From Pocillopora verrucosa (Eukaryota; Cnidaria; Anthozoa; Scleractinia; Pocilloporidae): 64,000 nucleotides of DNA. The notes beneath the pieces were generated by a model. The model was given only the letters and a program-made list of their open reading frames with translations. It did not search any database and had not been told where the DNA came from. Positions 1-10,018 of the stretch are shown in pieces. The position numbers were made by a program, and so were the translations under genes. The DNA lies in NCBI RefSeq assembly GCF_036669915.1, contig NC_089319.1, forward strand, positions 3,929,082 through 3,993,081. The letters are read 5' to 3'. Numbering within the stretch: the first letter of the stretch is position 1; each line of letters starts with the position of its first letter.

Positions 1-192
1 ATTGGTCCATAGTATGTAAAAACTTGTCTAGATGTATAAATTCAAGAGTACTCCTCTCATGAACTCTTGCAAATGGTGAACAAATTTTGCGTCTCATAAA
101 ATCGTTCTATTGAGAGCTTTAGGACCAAATACGATTTTTATTTTGAATATGAACCCTGTTTCAGAGAAGATCTTCATCTTTATTTTTTACAG

Positions 193-1370
193 TTGCACGC
201 CTATGTGTTCCTAGTACCGAACGTCCAATCTGAGAAGAGGTCCAGCGGCCAAAGTGGAGGCCTGGGTCTAGGGGGACGAAGGGTTCATCGGATATTTGGA
301 AACAATATCCCAGATGGTCCATCGTCTTTTGACGCTGACCAGCAGGAGCCCGCTGAAAATGAAGGGCATTCAGAGTTAGGAGGTGAACTGAAGGGTCTGT
401 CGCGCTCAGAGAGGAAAAGCGTGCTTCAAGTTGCTGCGGCACGTGACCCGGATGACTTAAAGCTATTTACCAGGTGAGTCTTGAATAATGTTCAACGCTC
501 CGCATAAGGTGCAGTCAGCGCAAACTGCGCTAACCATGGAAACGGATTTATTTTTAAGGCGAGGAACTAAGGAGAGGCCACAGAATGACGTTTAAGATAG
601 GGTCTCTCGCGCTTTGAAGAAAGGAAGATTTCAGCGCGATTCTTCAGCGTTTAACGTCAAGGGCGGAAATTGATTCTCATCACCCCCGGGTAAGGAGTGA
701 AATCTGACCAATCATTAAAAGAATAAGTAAGCTGTTTGTGAGGAGGGTATAAGTTTCTAAAGAAATAGTGGTACTGCGTCATGGGAAGTATAAGATGTTA
801 ATTTGGTTTTACCGGCTGAGTTGATCATGTAATTTGGCTGCCGTAAAGAGTTTTTAAAGCTGACGTTTCGAGCGATAGCCCTTCGTCAGAGCGATGAGCT
901 AATGCTGACGAAGGGCCAACGCTCCAAACGTCAGTTTTAGAGATAACACCAAATTATCCTATTTGGGAGAAGAACAAGTGGTAATTTCATCAACTATCGC
1001 CCTGCAGACACTTACTTTACATGGCAGCCATAATACTACTTGATGACAGAGCGTTACATCAGAAATGATCGTGTTGAATGGCACCCACCATTGCTAATTT
1101 CTGCTCTTACTAAAAACCCATGGGGTGTCCGTCAAGAATGTCAAGCAATTTTACAAAAAGTGTGAAACGTTCGCTGACGTTTTGCTTTATCCTTTTATCT
1201 TTTAAAACAGACTGATTCCCTACTTTCGGGGAAACCATCACCTGGAAGAAGTAATGTATTACGAGAATTTGACAAGATCTCAGCTATTAACACTGATCGA
1301 TAAGTTCAGAGATGTCTTGTTTTTGTGTCAGCATGAAGACCCAGTGACCCTTTACTTCTACAATAGATAA
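193..1370 (+). CDS. NPRL3: NPRL3, C-terminal two exons (gene starts left of window)
   Basis: Coding exons are 193-473 and 1211-1370, stop TAA at 1368-1370. The first follows a TTTTTTACAG acceptor and ends at GTGAGT; the split Arg codon (AG+A) joins them in frame. The last exon reads [15 protein letters not shown], then [15 protein letters not shown] and HEDPV, which matches the conserved C-terminal end of NPRL3. The first exon holds the variable Gly/Ser-rich linker and ends with RDPDDLKLF, also typical of the family. NPRL3 pairs with NPRL2 in the GATOR1 complex, which restrains mTORC1 at the lysosome when amino acids are low. The N-terminal longin-like half lies outside the window. Bases 1-192 are the upstream intron. 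Confidence 0.88.
742..965 (+). repeat. Foldback repeat, copy A (GTTTCTAAAGAAA end)
   Basis: Lies in the last NPRL3 intron. It begins with a segment like GTTTCTAAAGAAATAGTGG and contains an inverted pair around 860-945 built on GACGTTTCGAGCG and CGAAGGGCCAACGCTCCAAACGTC. The same end and the same foldback core recur at 11930-12195 (opposite strand) and, shortened, at 63656-63812. I read it as a non-autonomous element family. Confidence 0.6.
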
Positions 1371-4300
1371 CACGTCACACTGAAACAACCCTTGAACTCC
1401 CAGGATCTGATTATTAATTCTCCCCTCTGCTCTACACATTTCTTTGTAAATAAGCCACAGGAATTTGGTGTTAGATCAGGACCACCGCCCTCTACCTGAT
1501 AAGTTTGAATATTCTCAATACATGTTGGCTGAATAATGTATGGACAACATAGAGAGAAGTTGCATGTTGATCACTGCTGGGAGTTAAAAGGATCAACCAG
1601 TGAGAAAATATAGTTAGGTTTTGCTATCCCTAGCGAACCCCTTGCAATGACTGACAGATACAGTTCTTCGCTCAACTGACCGGCGAAATTGGAGTTTATC
1701 AGGTATTTTTTCGCTTGCGAAAAGGCTCTAACTAGCGACAAGGTATGAGTGGCGAAGCAGACTTACCCCACGCATTAGACCAGACCCGAGACATTCGCTG
1801 CTAGGGTTAAAGTTAGACCCTAAGCGCTGACATTGGCAGAATGATTGACGGATGAACTGAAAAAGGTGAACAATTGCCCATCTTTTAAAATTTCAGTCAA
1901 GACAAAGTTCCCGTATTATTTAGACTTTCGAAAAAGGAGCAGTGAAAACGTTGAGGTCTAGGGAGAGAGGAAAAGATTGAGGCCCTTCCGCCGCTCGCTC
2001 GCTCGCTTCTTCCATGGCTCCTTTTAGCCATTTAACAAGGCTGAAATTTTTGCTTCGATAGAACAAATATCAGAAGATGCAGATTCCAATAAGCATCAAT
2101 GTTATCAGCTTGGAAAAGGTTTCCTTTTTAGAAATCAAAAACAAAATACTGTATGGAATCAGTAAGTTGGAAAGAAGAGAGAAATAATTTTCTCTCGCAA
2201 ATGTACGAATGTAATTGAAAATATTTCATGAAATGTAATTAGGTTATGGTCAAGTAAATTAGGATGAATTAAAATTGTGAGAATTTCTGTAGGACTTCAT
2301 TCTTAAATAGCAGTCCTGTAATATTCCTTTCTAACCTGTACTCATACCCTCGATCCATTTATGCGTGCCTTCGTTAGCCTATCCGCTTGTCCCCCTTCAG
2401 TACTGTTGAAGACTACTATTGCCTTTCTTATAGTCCAACGAGCGGGAGGGAAAACAGAACGTATAATTGTTGTGTGAACGAAAATTTGGCCGAGTACATC
2501 CTGTCCTTGTACCAGTCACTTATATTTAACATCTCTCCCTTCATTTCATGAAAATAAAGAATTAGAAAACGTCATTTCTGAGAACACAAAGTTGGTTTTA
2601 ATCAACAGGTGTTGAGTTTAATAACTAAAATCCAGGACAGAATTCAATACACCACCGTTTGTGGGGTAGCGCGCCACTCCTCTATCCGTTTTATTATTCC
2701 TGCCTGTGAGAGTCGATAGAAAAAAATGGGAAAAAAACACAAAAATAACAAATAAACAGGCATAAATACAGAAGTAAACAACAAAACAGCAAGTAAACTT
2801 TCCACTCTTTTATTTTAATAATTTAGACAATTCTAATCTAAAATGAAAAACTTCAAGATAGCCAAACCTGAAAAACGTGGTCCTACCTTTCCACCAGTAA
2901 TTTGAATATGGTTGGAAATTTCCGCCAGAGTAAGCTAAGTGCACATGAATTATTAAATCACCAACCCTACCTTGCAATGTGCACTTCTGTAATAATTCTT
3001 AAGTATGTAAGAAATCACTAGGTACTTAGATATGACCTTAGCAGCTAAGATGTGAAGAAATCTAATGTGACCTATTGGAAACTCCAGAAGATTTACTTGA
3101 TTTGCATCCTAACATGTTTTCTAACTGCCGAACAGAGAGACATTTCTTATGAACTAACAAATCAGTGGAATTAGAGTTGAAGGTGGGGGCAGGAGGGGAA
3201 CTTACAACTTCTGAAGCTTTCAAGAGATCACTGGCACATCCAAATACAAATTATATGATGGACAACACTAAATCAAACAAAAAAGTTTTCAAAATAACTT
3301 AATATTTTGTAACTTACAAGTCAAGTTCCGCTCGTAAGAGCAATTGTTTAGTCAAACAGAATCTACAAACCGCACCTACCTTACTATCTTCCAAAATTTT
3401 GCTATGCTCTTAAGAGTCACTTTTATTTAATTAATGTTTAACATCTACATGAACAGTTATATGTAGAAACATTACATTGGTACAGAAAGTGCAAGAGTCC
3501 TCACTTAGATAATTGCTTTAATTTTTCTGTAACTCCAAAGACAGTTTGAATCAGACTAAATAAAACAAAGCTGTAGATTTATTTTTTGTTTTTGAAACTT
3601 AATGGAGAATCAAATGTTGATTTTTTTTCCTTATAACCACAACTAATATGCATATAAGCATGAGATTTGATTCAGGTACAATTTTAACATTTCTAAACTG
3701 GCCTCATAACACAAATATGATTCTACTTAAATCAAATCATGCTGCTAACCTACCCCTAGCCAAGACAAGGAGAAAAAACAAGAAAAGAGATATGAATACT
3801 TAAATGATATTTTAAAATCCTTTATTGCACCTACCTTTTTGTACAGAATCTGAGAGCAAAGTTTAATTAATAATGTAAATAAACAAACATTTCATTATAT
3901 CTACTCTACATTCTGAGAGATAATAATTTGGATCATTACAGAGCATTCTTAGGAGAGAAAATGTTTCATATCAAAAGAGGATACATGGAAAAAATATTTT
4001 ACTGTGCTCAATAAGAATTTGACAGAAATGCCAGATGAAAAAGGAAACAATAAAAGTGAAGCTCCACTTGTTTAGTTTAACACAGCTCTGTTAGTTTTAG
4101 AAACATAAAATCCTTTTCCTTTGTTTCAGATTTTACTGCTGTCTCTTTTAATTTCTGAATGTGCATTGATGCTCAATAAACTACTGCAAAGAAATCTGTT
4201 AGAATTTACTTACGTAAAAATAGACTCACCTTGTGACCACTCCAGAACAATAGACACCAATTCAAGTGAAATGATTAAATTGGAACACATGCTGATAATT

Positions 4301-4518
4301 TGATTTGTGTCATACTAGGTAAATCAGAAAAAAATGACTGCAGACAATGCTTTCAACATCTGAGTCTTGATAACGTAAGCATGGGGTCAGAAAATGACTA
4401 ACTATATGAATGAATAACTATACAAAAACAAGTAGTATGATATGCCATGCAGCTATCCCTCAGATGAAACATTTATCTGGCATTTCTGAAAAATCCTAGT
4501 TGAATTAATTTTACAATC
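1371..4518. other. Intergenic gap between NPRL3 and ZNF207
   Basis: Converging 3' ends of two genes. It holds the decayed MITE at 1384-1596, a short CGCT run near 1991-2012, an AATAAA at 2553-2558 that could serve NPRL3, and a TTTATT at 3821-3826 (AATAAA on the minus strand) that could serve ZNF207. AT-rich; no conserved coding exon seen. The part next to 4519 is the probable ZNF207 3'UTR. Confidence 0.5.
1384..1596 (+). mobile_element. TTAA/CCCTTT-type MITE, subfamily 1, copy a (degenerate ends)
   Basis: Starts just after the NPRL3 stop, so it probably sits in the 3'UTR. Its left end CCCTTGAACTCCCAGGATCTG and right end GGGAGTTAAAAGGATCAA are decayed inverted repeats. The interior (GATTATTAATTCTCCCCTCT, then GAATTTGGTGTTAGATCA) matches the element at 52218-52425. 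Confidence 0.55.
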
Positions 4519-7500
4519 TTAAAATCGTCTAGGTGCACCCATAGGTAATCTCATAGGTGGCCTACCGCCAGGGTGTGGCCCAAGAAGTCCTGGTCCTCCT
4601 CTTGGGGGAGGTCCACGAGGAGGCCCTCCTGGGCCAGGAGGTGCCCCCATGAGAGATGGTGGTCCTGAGAAGTTGCCAGGTGGACCAAGCCTTGGTGGCA
4701 TCCCTGGTGGCATTCCTTGTTGATGTGGTGGTGGCCCAGGCATGTGGGGTGGAAATCCAGGTGGCCGCATTCCAGGTGGGCCCATTCCAGGGCCCCTGGG
4801 AATGGGTCCTCCTGGCCCTCCATGTATAGGTCCTCCCTGAGAAGGCCCTCCTTGTGGTGGCCCTGTGGGTGCTGATGACATGGAAATAGGGGGTTGTGGC
4901 AAGTTGGCCATCAGAGGCATTGGAGCAATGCTTGGATGACTTCCAGGTGCCTGCATCTGCATAGGAGGGGCACTAACCATAGTAACAGGGTTAGATGATG
5001 GGAGACTGGGTGTCTTTGGTGCATATTTAGGATGTGATGCCCGTCGTTCTTCCTGTAATAGGAATGTTGAAACAGGTTCAGTTTAAACTCCCCTCATTTG
5101 CTCACTGCTTCAGTTTTTAAGTAAGTGGTGCTGGATATCAACTTTTGCAGATGATCTGCACCATCTGGAAACAAACTGGTGAAGTTTACAATTGCTGCAA
5201 GCCTCTAGTTACAACCCTACTTATTGGTAATTTGTGAAACAAAATTTGACGTCTTCCTCTTAAGAAGAACAAGTGGTTATCAAAACACTGGCTAGCCAAG
5301 AACAAACAAAGGAAAGCATGTTTTAAGGTTTCTCTCCTACCAGTGAAATATCTTCATCAGGATGAACCAAACGGCTTGTTGCTCCTGGTGCAACTATGGT
5401 AGCAGGCTTGGTAACAACAGGAGCAGAAGTAGGAGGTGGTACAACTGGTTTACCTGAAGAGTAAACTTAATCAGCTTTGGTCATTTAAGTCACATTACTT
5501 AAGTTTAAAATGACAACTTTCTTTTAATCTAGTCACACTTGACAGCTGTCTCAAGCTAAGTAGATACCTCAAGTTTCCACCAACCAAGAAATACTTCTCA
5601 GTAAGAAGAAAAAAATGACACTCAAATACTTACCAGTTGATGTGACTGGTGGGCTTTGATAACTCGTGGCTGTGGCCGTTGAAAGAAGTGGTTTGAAGTC
5701 AGCACCCACAGGGCCAGATGAAGCACTGGATTTTGCAGCTCCATTTACATTCTTATCAGAGAAAAAAATAAAGAGGATAATGTTTTCAAAAAGATTTAGA
5801 GAGAGAGCCTTATTAAATTGTATAGGAATGAGCTGTACCAACAAAAGTACTAGTAGATAGTAGGTTTGTAAGATACAGGTCATGGAAGAAAAAAGGACAA
5901 AGCCATGGTAGAGAGGAACCATTCAGTAGGGGAAAATGAAACAGCTACTGATCAACAAATTGATGAAATAACAAAAAGTTGTACTTCCTTTTGAAAGTGT
6001 TACATCATTTTTTAAAGTATGCATTTGAAGAAAACAAAATGTTGGAAATTTAACTCACTCACTCTGACCAGTAGTAAAACAAGTAATCCTTTTCTGCATT
6101 TTGGATGGACCTACTGATGTTGCATGTTCCATGCAACAACAGAATTGTTAAATAATAAGGATCCCATTTTCTTTGACATTTCTGAGAATAAGGGGTACTG
6201 TGTTATACATGACACTACATGTACTCAGATAGATAATTGCTTTTGATTTCTCTTCAAATCTGAAGAATATTTGAAACAAACAGAAAAACAATTTCCTTTT
6301 TTTTTTATTTTGAGGAAACCAATAGAGAACTTAAAATTGATACTTCTTACTGTAGCCACATATAATTTAAGACTCTTGTCACCAATGAGTTAAAGATTTG
6401 ATTCAGGTACAATTTTTTTAAATTGGTATCTTGACATGAAAATGATTACTGGTATGTTTGAATCATATCTCCTTTAGACATGGGTCTTAATTTCATCCAT
6501 TAGTGCAAACTTGTGAGAGTTTACTTCTACAAATGCACTAGTAGTACTAAAGACTACAAGTTATGTTCATGTACTTACTGTTAGAGAAGGGAAAGGAGAC
6601 AATCCCTGTTGGAAGGAAAAAAATTAACTTACCTGTGCAGCAGGGAAGAGGGGTTTGGTATTGGGTACCTGAGGCCCAATAACAGGACCTTTTTGAAGTT
6701 GAGGTTGACCAGGGGCAGTAGCTGTGCTGGTTGGTGGGACAGTGTTTGGGGGCACTCCGTGTGGTGGGATTGGCATACTTCAGGAAAGAAAATAAAGGAA
6801 AATGCTAAGGCTGCATGCCACAGCTCAATGTTGAACAAACAGTTAAAAAAAATGATTGAAATGTTTACATTTACTAAATTATAATTTTCAGTTTCTCCCT
6901 AGAATTGACTAGTCGGTGTCACTTAGTGTTAGACCATAATGCATAGCTAATACATTGAATAAAGTTACTTCAAAACCAGAATAACATGTAACAACATACC
7001 CAGGAATCTGCATGTGAACAGGAAGCTGACCTGGAAATGCGACAGGTGGCATGTGTGGTGCACCTGCAGTTGAAACAAAAGAACTTCATCAAGGTTATGG
7101 TCTCCGACACCCTGTTATACGACCAACCTTTCTTGTGTAAACACTTTTTGTCCTAAATAGAGGCCCAGTAATTTAATTGCCCATCAACTTGAATAACTGG
7201 CTTTCTGTGTTATGATTGCAACACTTCACAATTGAATCTTGAACACTAATTATCCACTCATATAATTTAATTAAAATACTTGAGATTGAATACACATTCT
7301 ATTATTAAGTGATACTCCTTGATCTAAATATTTCCCAGATGCTAAATCCTCTACAATTTCTTTACCTGGCATTGGCTGAACAAAGGGCATTTGAGGGAAG
7401 CCTGGAGGAACTGGCATTCCCGGCACAGGCATCATAGGCATCATTGGTATGGCCCCAGGTACAGCTGCAGGCATTGCTGAAGTTTGTGGCTGATTCTCAG

Positions 7501-9781
7501 TCTTGGCTTTCTTTTTCTCTGGTTCATCATCTACAACATAACAAAACTAAATTAAGACATCCAATTAACTAGGCACCTATCCAGTTGGAGCAATAAGATC
7601 TTTATCACTTTGTAGTGTAAAAACTGGAGTAACCTCTAGCTGGGTAGGTCACTGGTGCCTAACACTGGCTAGACTTTAAATACATTCCTAGTCACCTGAA
7701 AAAATTGGTAATGGAGTAAAGATCCTGTTCAGCACTGACATGGAATAATCAGGGGTTAGAATCAAAATAGAAAAAATCTGCTTGTTGCTGAATGTTGACA
7801 ATGCCATCATAACATTTAGTGAAAACTGTCCAAATGAAGGATCACTGACAGACTACAGGGCTATTGAGAGTCCCACTGCACTACAGTATTTGAAGAATGA
7901 GGAATAACACCCTTGGAACCATTGTAATTGAATGAGAACTAAATGCAAGTGATCCATTATTCTTTGATTTAAATTAAGCACTATAGGAAAATACAACTGA
8001 GAGTTTTCTTCCCTTCTCTCTAGACAAGTATTCTTTGGTTTCTACACAGTGTGTCAGGGCGTGAAATTGCGCCTAATACAGGCGCCAATGCGCCTAAATT
8101 TTTCACTTTGGCGACCAAATCCTGAAAGTTAGTCGCCAAATTGGCGACTAGAACGTTTCATCATAACCTTACCAAGAGATATAGTGAATTAAAAAGATTT
8201 GCAAAGATAAATCCGCGGCAAACATCCTCGTTAAGTTTGTTTCCAAAACGTAGCACATGCATCTCGATCGATAACTAGACGCCATCTTGGATTTAGATGA
8301 GCCCAAACGTTGTATATCATCTATCCTAGTGTCCACTTTGTAGCACGTTAAAGATCTTTTCCCTAACTTAATTTTGGAGGGTCTATCTAGAACGTTGACA
8401 GCATAAAGAAAGATTTTGTTTGTCTTTGAAAATGGCGTCCAACTGTTTTTGAATTGGCTACCACTTTGAAGAATTTAGGAGCCAAGTGGCTATCAGAAAA
8501 AAAAGTTAATTTCACGCCCTGTGTGTACAAATCATTCACAGAGACAGATGTTTTTTTTGCTCTGTAGCAAGCACAGTACAAAGAAAAAATGTTAAGTTCC
8601 CGAGATCAGACCCTTGGATCTGACCCTTTTGTTCTACCAATGAGCCACAAGACTCTCTTAACCCTTTAACTCCCGTGAGTGACCGAAACAGAATTTCTCC
8701 TTACTATATCGATACAGTATCATGCAGACAAATGATGAGAATAAAGAAAAATATTGAGTGTGGGATTACTTGTTGATCTGATAGCAAATTCTCCAAACTA
8801 ACATAATGAGAATCGTTAGGCAGACAGTAGGAGAATTACTAATGAGATCTTGGGAGTTAAAGGGTTTAGTGAGCTTAGCAATCACAGTGTTCATGCAAGT
8901 ATCCTGCCAACTTCTACCCCATTCTTTTCCCACCTCTTTTAAAAGTTCACTTACCATCACCAGCATTTCCCCCCTTCTGTTGACGTTCTTTCAAGTCTTT
9001 CTCTGGAATACCCTCCATGCCATAGATCTCTATTTCTGGGTCTCCTCTGTTTGGTACAGAGTTGGGAATAGTACTTATAGTTTCTTTGTGAACTTGCATG
9101 CAGTGGATTGCCAACCCTGGGCCTGTGTATAACTTCTTGTGACAAATAGGACATTTGAAATGTTTGGCCTTCTGATGCTGGATTAATATTTTTTCTTCAT
9201 CAAAGTCACGATTACAATACCTTTAGTGTAGTCAAGGTGTTCACAAAAATTTTGAAAATAACACAAGGTGCATCCACCCACAACATGACAGCATAAAAAT
9301 ACTTCTATGGTAACAACTGAATGTGGCAGTACAGTTTCCGTAAATCTATCACGTCATGCTGCTTTTAACTTCCGAGTAGAAACGCTTCAGTTTACCTTAT
9401 TATATACCTTTCAAACACAAGAAAAATAATTTTAAATTATGCAGACTCTTATGAATGTTAAAAAAATTGACTGATCAAATTGTTCCTTCTTGAAGAAGAA
9501 TAACAGCTACCTAGCTAAAATTTCAGCAGTTACATAGCTAGGGAGAAAATCTCGAATTCGATTCGCTTTTCACGGGATTTAAGCTTTATTCCTCGGAAAA
9601 AAATGTGAGGAACGACGTAATTGAACTTCAAAACTGCCAGCCAGCCGGCTGGATATTTCAAGTTTAAGTCTGAACAATTTGCTTTGTAACCCAAACAATT
9701 TTTACAATCACATGAACATAAGTAAAGTGTTAAAGGATACCAGCACCAGGGCTTTGTAGCCTTCTTCTTTTTACGTCCCAT
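4519..9781 (-). CDS. ZNF207: ZNF207/BuGZ: Bub3-binding zinc-finger protein, complete
   Basis: Eight coding exons on the minus strand: 9741-9781, 8955-9220, 7366-7530, 7000-7063, 6633-6777, 5634-5751, 5341-5453, 4519-5052; 1446 nt, 481 residues, close to the human protein. The start MGRKKKK at 9781 is preferred over an in-frame upstream Met because the family begins this way. Two C2H2 fingers use C13-C16-H29-H34 and C37-C40-H53-H58. A long Pro/Met/Gly-rich disordered middle follows. [10 protein letters not shown] (exon 6) and the GLEBS-type Bub3-binding motif [16 protein letters not shown] (about 294-309, across exons 7-8) are family hallmarks. The tail is Gly/Pro-rich and ends in PRRF. BuGZ loads Bub3 on kinetochores, binds spindle microtubules through its fingers and influences splicing. 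Introns hold a hAT-like element and a TTAA MITE. Confidence 0.93.
8055..8521. mobile_element. hAT-like non-autonomous element, CAGGGCGTGAAATT ends
   Basis: Terminal inverted repeats CAGGGCGTGAAATT (8055-8068) and AATTTCACGCCCTG (8508-8521) bound 467 bp inside ZNF207 intron 2. CAGGG termini are typical of hAT transposons. The left interior has repeated GCGCC and TGGCGAC/AGTCGCCA words that can fold back. Flanks share only TGTGT, so an 8-bp target duplication is not clear. No transposase reading frame is present. Confidence 0.6.
8596..8660 (-). repeat. tRNA-like SINE relic
   Basis: Read on the minus strand, GTGGCTCATTGGTAGAAC resembles a tRNA A-box (D-loop) region, but no good B-box follows. 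It is wedged between the hAT-like element and a TTAA MITE. Not a functional tRNA. Confidence 0.3.
8658..8868 (+). mobile_element. TTAA/CCCTTT-type MITE, subfamily 2, copy a
   Basis: Begins TTAACCCTTTAACTCCCGTG and ends GGGAGTTAAAGGGTTTA: inverted ends next to a TTAA target, slightly decayed on the right. The interior (GATGAGAATAAAGAAAAATAT) matches 27674-27881 and 33788-33998. TTAA duplication with CCC ends is the piggyBac pattern. Lies in ZNF207 intron 2, 86 bp from exon 2. Confidence 0.7.
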
Positions 9782-10018
9782 GACAGAAGTGACTTCGACG
9801 ACGGCGAATAATTTAACCACAATTTAACAAAACGCTATCCAACGTGGTGTGTTCCTCTGTCCAGCAATGGCTCTCGGTAACATTGAAGTCCCGGATGACG
9901 GGTATAGAGGAATTCTGGGATAACATTGGTCGTTGGCGGCAAAAATAAACAAAGCGAGGTCTGTTGAATAATCTGCCACAAGTTTAGTGCCATTTTTTGG
10001 CCAAAAAGAAACTAAAGA
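9782..10018. promoter_or_regulatory. Shared divergent promoter of ZNF207 and CENPX
   Basis: Only 237 bp separate the ZNF207 start (9781, minus) from the CENPX start (10019, plus), so both 5'UTRs and core promoters must lie here or overlap the first exons and introns. CpG content is higher than in the surroundings and no TATA box is obvious, as expected of a housekeeping bidirectional promoter. Confidence 0.65.

Noticed and set aside
4551..4823. 90-codon open frame on the minus strand
   Set aside because: Shifted frame of the ZNF207 last exon; the Gly/Pro-rich coding repeat keeps a second frame open.
8806..9132. 108-codon open frame on the plus strand
   Set aside because: Antisense to ZNF207 exon 2 and part of a MITE.
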